Shown here: one piece after another, positions 6,743-13,531 of the stretch
Layout: every line of letters begins with the position of its first letter
Position numbering within the stretch: the first letter of the stretch is position 1
NCBI GenBank assembly: GCA_934255435.1
Contig: CAKQNZ010000050.1
Span: 1-13,531, forward strand
Direction: 5' to 3'
DNA length: 13,531 bases
Source of the DNA: an uncultured Clostridia bacterium
GTDB taxonomy: Bacteria; Bacillota; Clostridia; Peptostreptococcales; Anaerovoracaceae
The notes under the pieces: generated by a model
What the model was told of the DNA's origin: nothing
The model's input: only the letters and a program-made list of their open reading frames with translations
The model's database searches: none
Translations under genes and position numbers: made by a program

Positions 6743-7777
6743 TCATTTATGCAGATCAGACTGCCGGAGCTTGCGAACATCAGACTCAGACAATCCAGTC
6801 AGTTCAGAAATCAGAGGAATTTCCATGCCTTTTGCAAGCATATTGGCAGCGATGTCACGTTGTTTTGAGAGTTCGCCTTCCTGAACGCCCTCAGCATGCC
6901 CCTCTTTCATTCCTCTGATATATCCGTCATGTTCTCTGATTTCTTCCATTTCTTCTTTCGTCAGTATATCATACAAAAAACTCATGATCTCACCACCGTT
7001 TCCTTTTAGGAAGTCACGGAGTATATTCTTTTCTATACATTCTGCGACCGCCTCTGATACTGCTGTGTCACGGCCTTTTGTGCGTTCGTAATTCGTCTTG
7101 GCGATATGGATGAGCTGGCTGTATTCGGAAAGTGTCCTGCACTTTTTCAGCAGCTCGGCGCCTTTCTCGTAGTTCACGTTGATGACCCTGACACTAAGTT
7201 CTAAATACAGTTTATCACACTTTTCGATAAATGCATCAGAAAGTTTCAGCTCCGATTCAAGCGGCAGATCCTTACTTCCATCATAGAAGACATATATCTC
7301 CGGCGTAGGGATCTTCAGCTGAGTACTGCTGTATATCTGGCTGCTGAAAAAGAGCTTTTCGAACTGCCTCGCTATGTACACAAGGAACCGCAGGGGCATA
7401 TTGGGGTTCACTGTGGACTGCATCTCTATGAGTATTATAAATTTGTTTTCGATCATGAATGCAAGGTCGTTCTTGCGGTCGCCGAAGATGACGTTGGGAG
7501 ACCTATCCCGATGAGCACTAGCGAATCGCTGGAAGGTCCCCGGTCAGGATTGCCCGAAGCGAAGCGAGGATGCAATCTACGGCCTAAGTGTGACTATCCT
7601 TACATCCGTATCCGGCGGATAGTCGCTGCCTGACAGGGCGTTGTAAAGCTCGATTATCGCTGCGTTGTTATTGAACAGCTTGCGGAATATGGAATCCTTG
7701 TAGTTCCTCCTCACCTTGAACCTTCTGTTTTTCAGCGCTCGGCTTATATTGCTGTAACTGTTTCGTATTTTTTCCAT
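6743..7777 (-). pseudogene. Rpn-family recombination-promoting nuclease (PD-(D/E)XK transposase-like), interrupted
   Basis: The N-terminal part starts at ATG 7777 after AAGGAGACGCG and reads NYKDSIFRKLFNN and ALSGSDYPPDTDVRIVTL, then hits a stop at 7579-7577. The same frame resumes at 7495 with NVIFGDRKNDLAFMIENKF, IEMQSTVNPNMPLRFLVY and a long C-terminal part ending at 6743 with a helical tail typical of the family (GMEIPLISELTGLSESDVRKL). The parts total about 314 residues without the intervening 90 bases, a normal length. The break lies just before the acidic KND and IEMQST segments of the nuclease core, so the first product is only 66 residues. The second part has no good start site. Unless the insert is spliced out or bypassed, the gene is dead. 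Rpn proteins act in recA-independent recombination and are often linked to mobile or defence loci. Confidence 0.85.
7496..7585 (-). other. 90-base foldable insertion inside the Rpn-family gene
   Basis: Exactly 30 codons separate the leucine codon at 7588-7586 from the asparagine codon at 7495-7493, and the frame is unchanged across them. The insert carries TAG (7579-7577) and TGA stops in that frame. It can fold into GATTGC/GCAATC (7572-7577 with 7548-7553), a 7-bp stem GGTCCCC (7535-7541) with GGGAGACC (7496-7503, one bulged A), and an inner AGCG-AAT-CGCT hairpin (7520-7530). TAGG occurs near both ends but is too short to prove a target duplication. Edges are uncertain by a few bases. I recognise no known element. 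Confidence 0.6.
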
Positions 7778-7818
7778 CGCGTCTCCTTATGTTCTCATTA
7801 TACAAAGTTATAGCTGGA

Positions 7819-7843
7819 ACATGTACATGTAAAATATTTACAT
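7819..7843. promoter_or_regulatory. Overlapping palindromes at the Rpn-family transcription start
   Basis: ACATGTACATGT (7819-7830) is a perfect 12-base palindrome. ATGTAAA and TTTACAT with a 3-base spacer (7827-7843) form a second one overlapping it. Both lie at or just downstream of the predicted start of transcription, a usual place for a repressor site. ATATTTAC also recurs at 7834-7841 and 7851-7858, and inverted at 7896-7903. Confidence 0.45.
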
Positions 7844-7845
7844 AC

Positions 7846-7874
7846 ATTATATATTTACTGGAATAAAATGTCAA
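7846..7874 (-). promoter_or_regulatory. Consensus sigma-A promoter for the Rpn-family gene
   Basis: On the minus strand, TTGACA (7874-7869), a 17-base spacer and TATAAT (7851-7846) match the consensus at every position. Transcription would start near 7839 and give a leader of about 60 bases before ATG 7777. Such a perfect promoter on an interrupted gene suggests that the interruption is recent or that expression is held down by the nearby palindromes. Confidence 0.8.
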
Positions 7875-7923
7875 TATCATTCCCTGATTTTGTTTGTAAA
7901 TATTTCCTTTTCAGGATCACGAT

Positions 7924-8106
7924 CTATCTGTAGGTTCCCTGCGACAGTTTTACCTCACAATTGATCCCGTTCTGCTCAAGGAACTCTTCTATTATGTCCT
8001 CTATGCATACCCTGCATCTGGGGCCGATGATTACTTCTTTTATGATCTGCGGGTTACTCCCGAACATCAGGTCTATGTGTGGTATCAGATCGTTATGATG
8101 TTTGTT
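7924..8106 (-). pseudogene. 3' remnant of a DUF2971-like gene
   Basis: A minus-strand frame ending at TAG 7926-7924 reads HNDLIPHIDLMF, then IIKEVIIGPRC, then FLEQNG and finally LSQGTYR. This pattern (an Ile-Pro-x-Ile/Tyr patch, a GP turn in IIGP, then S...YR at the very end) is typical of the C-terminus of DUF2971 proteins, which are usually 250-300 residues long. Only about 60 codons are open; an in-frame TGA at 8109-8107 and no recognisable upstream part show that it is a fragment. It sits 54 bases past the end of the TIR gene. The family call rests on a short stretch. Confidence 0.5.
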
Positions 8107-8160
8107 TCAGGACTACAGGATCTGACTGACTGCCTAGATATGAAGACAATCATGGAAATG

Positions 8161-10644
8161 CTAATCCAGATCTACCCATAAAGCCGGGCGGACAGCATAA
8201 TAGTAAAAAATAGCGCCGCCATAATAATCGATATACCAGCCATCATTGTCAACGTGAAATACAGCAGCTCTATCATTTTCCTTTCCAGGTGTGCGCAGCC
8301 ACCACGAAAGCTCGTCTTCACCATATTCTTCTTTCGCACGAGCCTTTGCATACTCCGTATTTAAACACGTCAGTGATTTGTTTCCAAAGTATCTCATAGC
8401 TTCTTTTGTGCTAAGCAAAAACACCTTATCTTTAGTACCTTTCCCTGGATCCGAACCACGGTATTCCGAATCGTTGTACTCAGGGTTTTTGTCCGGTGAA
8501 ACAAATGTAGTTCTGATCATTGCTCTGTCAGACGAACTGAATGAATTCTTAACGAATTCTCTATTCAACCAATCTCTTAATGAACATTCATTCCACGTTA
8601 CCGTTATATTGTAATCTTCATTATCGTAAGGTTGTATGTCTATGCCGTATTTACTTATAAGCAGCACTTTACTGCCTTTTTTTTCAAGCACCTGCCATTC
8701 GATAGGTTCCTTGCCGTTTGATTTACGATTGTCCTGTTCATATGACCCGAAGTAAAAACTATCTCCCTTAGATATGCTTTTGAGTTTTTCTTTTTTGTAC
8801 TGATCGAATATTCCTGATGCTTTTTCTTCGCTGTCTTTATATCCATGTAAAGATATCAATTTTTCATATGCTTCTGTTATATTTCCGTCGTCCATTTGAG
8901 ATATGGCGTCATTATATGCAAAATGTAATTTAGCAAAATTTGCCATTTGTATGCCAATTGCAAGAACAACGATACTGATACCTATAATAATGATGGTACT
9001 TTTTTTATTTTTACGCTTTTTCCTTATTTTATCTATGCGATTTTGACATTCATATATCTTTTTATCTATATCCTTATATCCAGATATACTCTTAAAGGCT
9101 TTTAACGCTTCCTCATAGTTTGCTAGTTTTTTACCTGTCATCTTATTGGTTGCCGTAATATACACTTTTTCATTCTGGCACTCGGTAACTTTATTCAGAC
9201 ATTGTTTTTGAAGAGATTCTGAATCCATATAGCCGCTAATACTACCAAAGGCATCTGCCGCAGATTCATATATACTGCATACTTTATCTATGTTTTTAAG
9301 CCGGACATAAACTGTGGTTCGAGATTTATTCTCTATCATATCCTTGACTTTATTATCAGCTTGTTTTATTTCATTTAAAGCGTTTAAATACACACTTTCC
9401 ACTCGTTTATTTTCTATACGTTCATTGATCTCCTCGATATATCCTTTCAGCGTCGTGATCAGCTTCTCGTCTCCGAACCGGAGTATCTTATGATAATTTT
9501 TGTTATTTTCGAAGGAGCTGACACATTCTGCAAGCTCCTCCTGTTTCCTGACCTCCCACTGCGCCATAAGCTTGCCAAGGTACGCCTCGGCACACTCGGG
9601 ATCTATATCCAGGACTCTGTCGCAGTATTCATCTGCTTCTCTGAAAGCTCCGTCTTCCAGGAACAGGAATGCTCGTTTCAGCAGCGATGCTGTATTCCCC
9701 TGCCCCTGGTCTGCAGCCGGATTTCCCTTTGCTGCCGGCTGCGGTGCATCTGTACTTACTATCTTCCTTATGCCACGGAGCAGGTCCTGCATGAATCCCA
9801 GCTTCGACATATCCTGTGCCTGCAGATGCGAGAATTCTTCCGGCAGATCATATGGATCCATGTCACGATATGCAGGTATGAGCGTCTTCTTCGCACCGCT
9901 GCTGATAAGCGACAGATATCTGGACCATTCGTTCCTTACCCAGACTGCATTGAAGTACTCCGGTCTCGTCCCGATCACCACCATGGCTTTCGCTGAATTC
10001 AGCGCTGCGAATATGTACGGTTCATACGCTGTTCCCAGCTTGTCTTCCAGCGTTATACGGCTGAAGAACACTTTGAAACCCTCCTGGGTCAGCTGGTGGT
10101 ACAGATCGTTGGCCAGTACGCTGTCCTGTGTCCTCCTGCCGCTGCTGTCTGTCTCTTTATAGCAGATGAAGACATCGAAGGGTTCCTCTTTGTCGGATAT
10201 CTCCAGTATCTTCTTCTGGATCTCATCTATAGCTGCAGCTTCCTCCTCATAGATTTTCCTCTGATACCCGTCGGCATACTTCAGTGCTGATTTGTAATCC
10301 TCGTCCATATAGACAGACTTGAACTGAGTACGGTTGACTGTAGGGACCCGTTTATGACTTGCCGGATCCTCAACATACTCGATGCCGTAACGGCAGAGCA
10401 CCAGCGACCAGTATGCCTCTGCATCGGTGCTGTCTTCATTGAGTATACGCTCATATATCGCCATCGCCTTGTCATAGTCATTGTTCCTGCGGAAATGGTT
10501 CGCCCTGTCGTAGAGATTAGCTCTCATGTCATCGTCTATGCGTGGCAGTGTCTGCCTGGTGCCGCAGCTGTCGCATACTCCTACCGAATCACCTTTATTG
10601 AATTCTATCGTGCCTCCGCACATTTTACATTTGAAAACTGACAT
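8161..10644 (-). CDS. Membrane-anchored zinc ribbon-TPR-TIR protein with extracytoplasmic DUF6273 domain
   Basis: ATG 10644 follows TAAGGAAAA, the TAA being the stop of the gene before, so translation is probably coupled. Cys6/Cys9 and Cys24/Cys27 form a zinc ribbon. Residues about 41-90 and 320-360 look TPR-like. A TIR domain covers about 155-297: FDVFICYKET, a loop FFSRITLEDKLG, then AYEPYIFAALNSAKAMVVIG and WVRNEW; Glu208 is the likely NADase glutamate by position. A repeat with SISGYKDS-type sequence occurs at about 466-489, 517-540 and 596-619. RKKRKNKK then a hydrophobic helix (about 549-571) place the TIR side in the cytoplasm and the C-terminal DUF6273 domain (about 628-827, YFGSYEQ to AVRPALWVDL) outside. 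Bacterial TIR domains commonly cleave NAD+ or make signal nucleotides in phage defence. The outside domain may be a sensor; that is inference. Confidence 0.88.
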   Translation of the reverse strand: MSVFKCKMCGGTIEFNKGDSVGVCDSCGTRQTLPRIDDDMRANLYDRANHFRRNNDYDKAMAIYERILNEDSTDAEAYWSLVLCRYGIEYVEDPASHKRVPTVNRTQFKSVYMDEDYKSALKYADGYQRKIYEEEAAAIDEIQKKILEISDKEEPFDVFICYKETDSSGRRTQDSVLANDLYHQLTQEGFKVFFSRITLEDKLGTAYEPYIFAALNSAKAMVVIGTRPEYFNAVWVRNEWSRYLSLISSGAKKTLIPAYRDMDPYDLPEEFSHLQAQDMSKLGFMQDLLRGIRKIVSTDAPQPAAKGNPAADQGQGNTASLLKRAFLFLEDGAFREADEYCDRVLDIDPECAEAYLGKLMAQWEVRKQEELAECVSSFENNKNYHKILRFGDEKLITTLKGYIEEINERIENKRVESVYLNALNEIKQADNKVKDMIENKSRTTVYVRLKNIDKVCSIYESAADAFGSISGYMDSESLQKQCLNKVTECQNEKVYITATNKMTGKKLANYEEALKAFKSISGYKDIDKKIYECQNRIDKIRKKRKNKKSTIIIIGISIVVLAIGIQMANFAKLHFAYNDAISQMDDGNITEAYEKLISLHGYKDSEEKASGIFDQYKKEKLKSISKGDSFYFGSYEQDNRKSNGKEPIEWQVLEKKGSKVLLISKYGIDIQPYDNEDYNITVTWNECSLRDWLNREFVKNSFSSSDRAMIRTTFVSPDKNPEYNDSEYRGSDPGKGTKDKVFLLSTKEAMRYFGNKSLTCLNTEYAKARAKEEYGEDELSWWLRTPGKENDRAAVFHVDNDGWYIDYYGGAIFYYYAVRPALWVDLD

Positions 10645-10650
10645 TTTTCC

Positions 10651-11349
10651 TTACTTCCTCCCCTGCTTCATCGATTTGCATTTACTGTTGCGTTCAGCCA
10701 GCAGCGCCGTGATCTTTTCCGCTTCGACGGCGGCGTCTCCGCCTTTTGCCACGGCCTCTGCCAGCGATGTGAATCCTGATCTTATCTGCGATTCGATATC
10801 TGACAGAGCAGCATCGCTCACCGGGTCAGAATATCTTGCCGCTTCATAAACTTTCCTGCAGACAGCCTTCATATCATCATCCACCGCATTAGCGGCAAGG
10901 ATCTCTGCATCAGCTGTCAGCGTTCTTATGAACATCGTGTCTTCCATCACTCTGCGGTCAGTCTCACTGACAATGTCGGACACGGCCATCGCCTTTATCA
11001 CGGCAGTCGCTGTGAACGCCAGTATGGCAAGACACGCTATGATACCTGCCCAGACCGGGATCTGTGGCACCAGCATGACAACAGCTCCGCAGATCAGTGT
11101 TGCTATCAGCCCTCCGTAACTGACTGTGATGACCGGTATATCATAGAACATCTTTGTTCTGTCGCCTGTGTTAAGAACATATATCCCGCAAGCCAGCTGT
11201 CCTGCAAAAGCCAGCGTTATGAATACATATCCGGTCCAGAATCCGCTTCCTTTCACCCCTGTTCCGGCTGATATCACGAAACAGCTGACATTGAACAGCG
11301 CAAACATGATCAGCCAGGCTATCACATAAAATCTTATTCCTTTTTTCAT
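10651..11349 (-). CDS. Four-helix membrane protein of the SPFH-TIR operon, unknown function
   Basis: The start is ATG 11349. TAAGG lies close to it and a stronger AGGAGGG lies further up, overlapping the end of the SPFH gene. Four hydrophobic helices are visible at about residues 8-28, 38-60, 73-94 and 98-122. A cytoplasmic, charged, alanine-rich helical tail follows (about 123-232), ending in KSMKQGRK. I recognise no catalytic motif or named family. It sits 22 bases after the SPFH gene and 6 bases before the TIR gene, so the three are almost surely co-transcribed. It could be a membrane partner on which the SPFH scaffold and the TIR protein assemble. Confidence 0.75.
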   Translation of the reverse strand: MKKGIRFYVIAWLIMFALFNVSCFVISAGTGVKGSGFWTGYVFITLAFAGQLACGIYVLNTGDRTKMFYDIPVITVSYGGLIATLICGAVVMLVPQIPVWAGIIACLAILAFTATAVIKAMAVSDIVSETDRRVMEDTMFIRTLTADAEILAANAVDDDMKAVCRKVYEAARYSDPVSDAALSDIESQIRSGFTSLAEAVAKGGDAAVEAEKITALLAERNSKCKSMKQGRK

Positions 11350-11371
11350 AACCTTACACCTTACCCTCCTG

Positions 11372-12499
11372 CTAAAGAATACTTTTCAGCAGTTCAGATT
11401 TCATCTGTGCGAACTCTTCATCTGTTATCATCCCTGCCTGTTTCATGACATTGAGTTTTTCCACCTTGGTCTTGAATGCAGCCATATCGTCAGATGGCTG
11501 TAGCGGCTGTTCCTGTACCGTATCTATAGCGCCTGTCACAGCATTGCCTACGACGCCGCCTACTGCGCCGCCGACGCCTGCCATCGTACCCAGTCCGACT
11601 CCCATGTTGGTGAACTGACCGACGGCTTCATTGCGTGCTGCATCCTGCGCAACATCGAACCCTCTCTCCTGTGCGTATGTATATCCTTCCTGAGCACGCT
11701 TTGTCGCCTGCGCCTGAGAGTCTATGACGACTTTCTGAGCTTCAGTCTGCGCATAGATCAGATCGGTCTGCTGCCGTATCTTCGCTTCTGCGATATCAGC
11801 ATACTGCCGGAAATGCAGCTCCTTGAATCTCTCGTACTGACGGTCTCCATCGGGCCTTACTACCTGCGTCACAAAAAAACGTTCCAGGGCGATACCATAA
11901 TCCGCGAAATCAGGAACCAGCCGCTGGTGAAGTGCCTTGGAAAATGCCGTCAGATGTTCATCTATCTCGAAAATACTGGCGCCGTTGTTTTTCATATACT
12001 GTGCGATGTATGTCTTTATCCGGGTCATGAGAAATGCTCTGAAAAATGATATCAGCTTCTGCTGACCGAGAAAATCCTCTGTGCCGACCAGCTTAACAAG
12101 CAGCTTCCTGCTGTCTTCGACCCGCAGCGACATCTCACCGGAAGCACCTACGGATACGGGGAACCCGTAAGCCGGCTCCATGTATGTAACTTTGCTGTCA
12201 GTCCCCCACTTGATGGACATCTGCTCGGTCTTGTTGATGAAATATACTTCGCAGTGAAAAGGCGTCTGATCACCGGTCACGCGGTTCAGGATCCTGCCGA
12301 TCTTAGGTATGTTCTGTGTTTCAAGCGTATACCTGCCTGCGCCGAACAGATCCAGTGCCTGGCCGTTCATGAAAAATACCGCTTCCTGGCTTTCGTGAAC
12401 GATGAGCTGCGTCAGACTGTTGAAATCTTCACACGGATGTTTCCATATGAACGTACTGTTGTCACCCTCGTACTTGATGACTTCTGCAATTTTCCCCAT
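11372..12499 (-). CDS. SPFH/band-7 domain protein with C-terminal SHOCT segment
   Basis: ATG 12499 follows AGGAGACACTATC. Residues about 23-230 match the SPFH/band-7 family often labelled virion core protein-like (VIVHESQEAVFF-type strand, here LIVHESQEAVFFMNGQAL, then GAGRYTLETQNIP). A charged helical region (about 225-290, AEAKIRQQTDLIYAQTEAQK) is typical of SPFH oligomers. A glycine-rich segment (about 299-324) could insert in or lie on the membrane. A SHOCT segment (about 344-373, KLNVMKQAGMITDEEF) ends the protein; SHOCT segments are short helical oligomerisation tails. There is no signal peptide. SPFH proteins form membrane microdomain scaffolds. As the first gene of the operon it probably organises the membrane protein and TIR protein that follow. 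Confidence 0.88.
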   Translation of the reverse strand: MGKIAEVIKYEGDNSTFIWKHPCEDFNSLTQLIVHESQEAVFFMNGQALDLFGAGRYTLETQNIPKIGRILNRVTGDQTPFHCEVYFINKTEQMSIKWGTDSKVTYMEPAYGFPVSVGASGEMSLRVEDSRKLLVKLVGTEDFLGQQKLISFFRAFLMTRIKTYIAQYMKNNGASIFEIDEHLTAFSKALHQRLVPDFADYGIALERFFVTQVVRPDGDRQYERFKELHFRQYADIAEAKIRQQTDLIYAQTEAQKVVIDSQAQATKRAQEGYTYAQERGFDVAQDAARNEAVGQFTNMGVGLGTMAGVGGAVGGVVGNAVTGAIDTVQEQPLQPSDDMAAFKTKVEKLNVMKQAGMITDEEFAQMKSELLKSIL

Positions 12500-12609
12500 G
12501 ATAGTGTCTCCTGTTACTTTTACAACTTAATCTGCATTATGTTGCAGTTCCGGCATGTCGAGACTTTGATATGTCATGAAAAAACAGATATCCGGCAAAG
12601 AAAAATACA

Positions 12610-12648
12610 GGTCTTCCTCTGAATACCCTGAGCTTCAGGAGAAAGACC
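12610..12648. terminator. Imperfect hairpin upstream of the SPFH operon, possible terminator
   Basis: GGTCTTCCTCTGAA pairs with TTCAGGAGAAAGACC across a 10-base loop, with one bulge and one mismatch. On the minus strand it is followed by TGTATTTTTCTTT, so it could stop read-through from the recombinase side into the SPFH operon. It could instead be a leader structure of that operon if transcription starts upstream. Confidence 0.45.
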
Positions 12649-12743
12649 TTGTTTACGTGCTCATATACTTATTGTGCCGTACCTGCAACATGATAAAATC
12701 TTTACTTTTTCCGGTTTATATACTATTATTTATATGTAAAATC

Positions 12744-12773
12744 AAATCGGCAGAGCTCTTTTGCTGCCGATTT
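12744..12773 (-). terminator. Terminator after the recombinase gene
   Basis: AAATCGGCAG (12744-12753) and CTGCCGATTT (12764-12773) form a perfect 10-bp stem with a 10-base loop. On the minus strand it is followed by GATTTTAC. It begins 47 bases after the recombinase stop codon, a suitable place to end that transcript. Confidence 0.65.
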
Positions 12774-12820
12774 ATAACATAATGCAGATTATGATGCTTA
12801 CCTTCCCTGTCAGACATTTT

Positions 12821-13531
12821 TTATATTATTAAATGCATATTTTCCATACACTTCCTGTGCTCAGTACCTGTGGATATTATATATATCCTTGTCGTGCTGA
12901 TGCTGCTGTGTCCCAGTATATCAGCAAGTCTGGCTATATCTTTTCTGATGTTGTAGAACACTCGTGCAAACAGATGTCTCAGATTATGGGGGAATACTTT
13001 TCCCGGTTCCACGTCTGCTTCCTCGCACAGCGACTTCATTTCACGCCATATGTTCGTCCGGTTCACCGGCCTCCCCGTCCTTGTGATAAAGATACTCCCA
13101 TGCTTTATATTTTTTGCCGCCGCATAACGCAGCAGTTTCCGCTTCAGCTTTTTTACGATAAAAACAGCCCGCGTTTTACCTTTACAGCTAACCATAGCTT
13201 CTCCTCGTTGTACAGCTTCCACTGTTATATATTCCAGCTCGCTGACACGGATACCTGTCCCGCATATAGTCTGCAGTATCAGCGCCAGCCGTTCGTTATG
13301 TCTTCTCTCTGCTGCCCTGCACAGCCGTGCATATTCATCCCTGGTCAGTTCCTTTTCTTCGGAACAGAAAACCTGCTGCTGAAGCCTGACGGCTCTCACT
13401 CTGATATCATGCCAGTCCATGAAAGAAAACAGGCTGTTGATACTGGCAAGCATTGAATTTACACTTCTTGCAGAATCCTTCTACTGCAGATACTCTTTAT
13501 ATTCGATGATGCTCACCTTTGTCACCTCGCT
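12821..13531 (-). pseudogene. Tyrosine recombinase/integrase with in-frame amber codon; 5' end outside the window
   Basis: The catalytic domain is complete. In the stretch from ATG 13453 (210 residues), Arg69 (GTGIRVSEL), Lys93 (CKGKTR), His156 and Arg159 (FPHNLRHLF), His182 (ILGHSS) and Tyr191 (TTRIYI) are the expected residues. The same frame continues upstream of that ATG through KDSARSVNS, meets TAG at 13483-13481, and goes on as VTKVSIIEYKEYLQ to the window edge. These parts look like the N-terminal DNA-binding domain of one normal integrase, so the TAG looks like a nonsense mutation. TAG is an ordinary stop in three neighbouring genes. No good ribosome binding site precedes ATG 13453, so a shortened product is unlikely though possible. 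Such recombinases are frequent in clostridial mobile regions. Confidence 0.8.

Larger units (their letters stand above)
12528..12791. repeat. 264-bp interval bounded by a perfect 16-bp inverted repeat
   Basis: TAATCTGCATTATGTT (12528-12543) and AACATAATGCAGATTA (12776-12791) are exact reverse complements. The interval between holds two hairpins (12610-12648 and 12744-12773) but no convincing gene. One end lies 28 bases before the SPFH start codon and the other 29 bases beyond the recombinase stop. It could be a miniature inverted-repeat element, a pair of protein-binding sites, or an attachment region. No target-site duplication is evident at the flanks. Confidence 0.6.

Noticed and set aside
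7500..7530. Possible hammerhead ribozyme core (GATGAG followed by CGAA) in the Rpn insert
   Set aside because: The required CTGATGA is not present (CCGATGA instead), and the three stems do not close as they must.
9500..10162. A 220-codon open frame on the plus strand opposite the TIR gene
   Set aside because: It mirrors the GC-rich coding strand of the zinc ribbon-TPR-TIR gene, has no ribosome binding site and resembles no family.
12576..12782. A 68-codon frame with a hydrophobic part between the operon and the recombinase
   Set aside because: There is no ribosome binding site, and the frame runs through two hairpins that explain the DNA better.
12833..13456. A 207-codon open frame on the plus strand opposite the recombinase
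   Set aside because: The minus strand encodes a recombinase with all catalytic residues. The opposite frame has low-complexity, Cys/His/Phe-rich content and no start signal.
13481..13483. Recoding of TAG as an amino acid
   Set aside because: TAG ends the surface protein, SPFH and TIR genes normally, so it is a working stop codon in this organism.
1..13531. CRISPR array, tRNA or rRNA genes
   Set aside because: No regularly spaced repeats and no cloverleaf or rRNA signature sequence were seen on either strand.

Overview
The window looks like a piece of accessory genome from an anaerobic, gut- or mouth-type Clostridia (Bacillota). The clues are strong AAGGAG-type ribosome binding sites, a secreted multidomain Big/FN3 surface protein, a cobalamin riboswitch, a NrdD-like glycyl-radical domain, an Rpn-family nuclease gene and a tyrosine recombinase of a type common in these bacteria. 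I cannot name the species. Base composition is patchy. The first ~1.3 kb and part of the TIR gene are clearly AT-rich, while the rest is near 45-50% G+C by eye.

Layout. Positions 1-1104 (minus) hold the first 368 codons of a beta-class DNA methyltransferase that runs, without a break in frame, into sequence resembling the RibD C-terminal reductase domain. The gene leaves the window at base 1. Upstream of it are a good promoter and a perfect 10-bp palindrome. Positions 1379-1672 (minus) encode a 97-residue stand-alone NrdD-like glycyl-radical domain. After about 450 bases with no visible gene, a cobalamin riboswitch (about 2155-2350) and an intrinsic terminator (2521-2553) precede a 1328-residue secreted protein (2589-6575, plus) carrying a DUF4430 (transcobalamin-like) domain. 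A bidirectional terminator separates it from a broken Rpn-family nuclease gene (6743-7777, minus). That gene has a consensus promoter but is interrupted by a 90-base, in-frame, stop-containing, foldable insertion. A decayed DUF2971-like gene end follows.

Positions 8161-12499 (minus) form a tight three-gene operon. In order of transcription it encodes an SPFH/band-7 protein with a C-terminal SHOCT segment, a four-helix membrane protein, and an 827-residue protein with a zinc ribbon, TPR-like region, TIR domain, transmembrane helix and extracytoplasmic DUF6273 domain. Its upstream end lies inside a 264-bp interval bounded by a perfect 16-bp inverted repeat. Beyond that is a tyrosine recombinase gene with an intact catalytic domain but an in-frame amber codon near the window edge.

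How the parts fit. The recombinase, methyltransferase, broken nuclease, gene remnant and inverted repeat suggest a turnover-prone island. The best candidate for an undescribed system is the SPFH-membrane-TIR operon. It could be a membrane scaffold plus a TIR enzyme wired to an outside-facing sensor domain, and so a candidate defence or signalling module; this is inference. The second candidate is the methyltransferase-RibD fusion. The third is a B12-controlled, probably B12-binding, surface protein.
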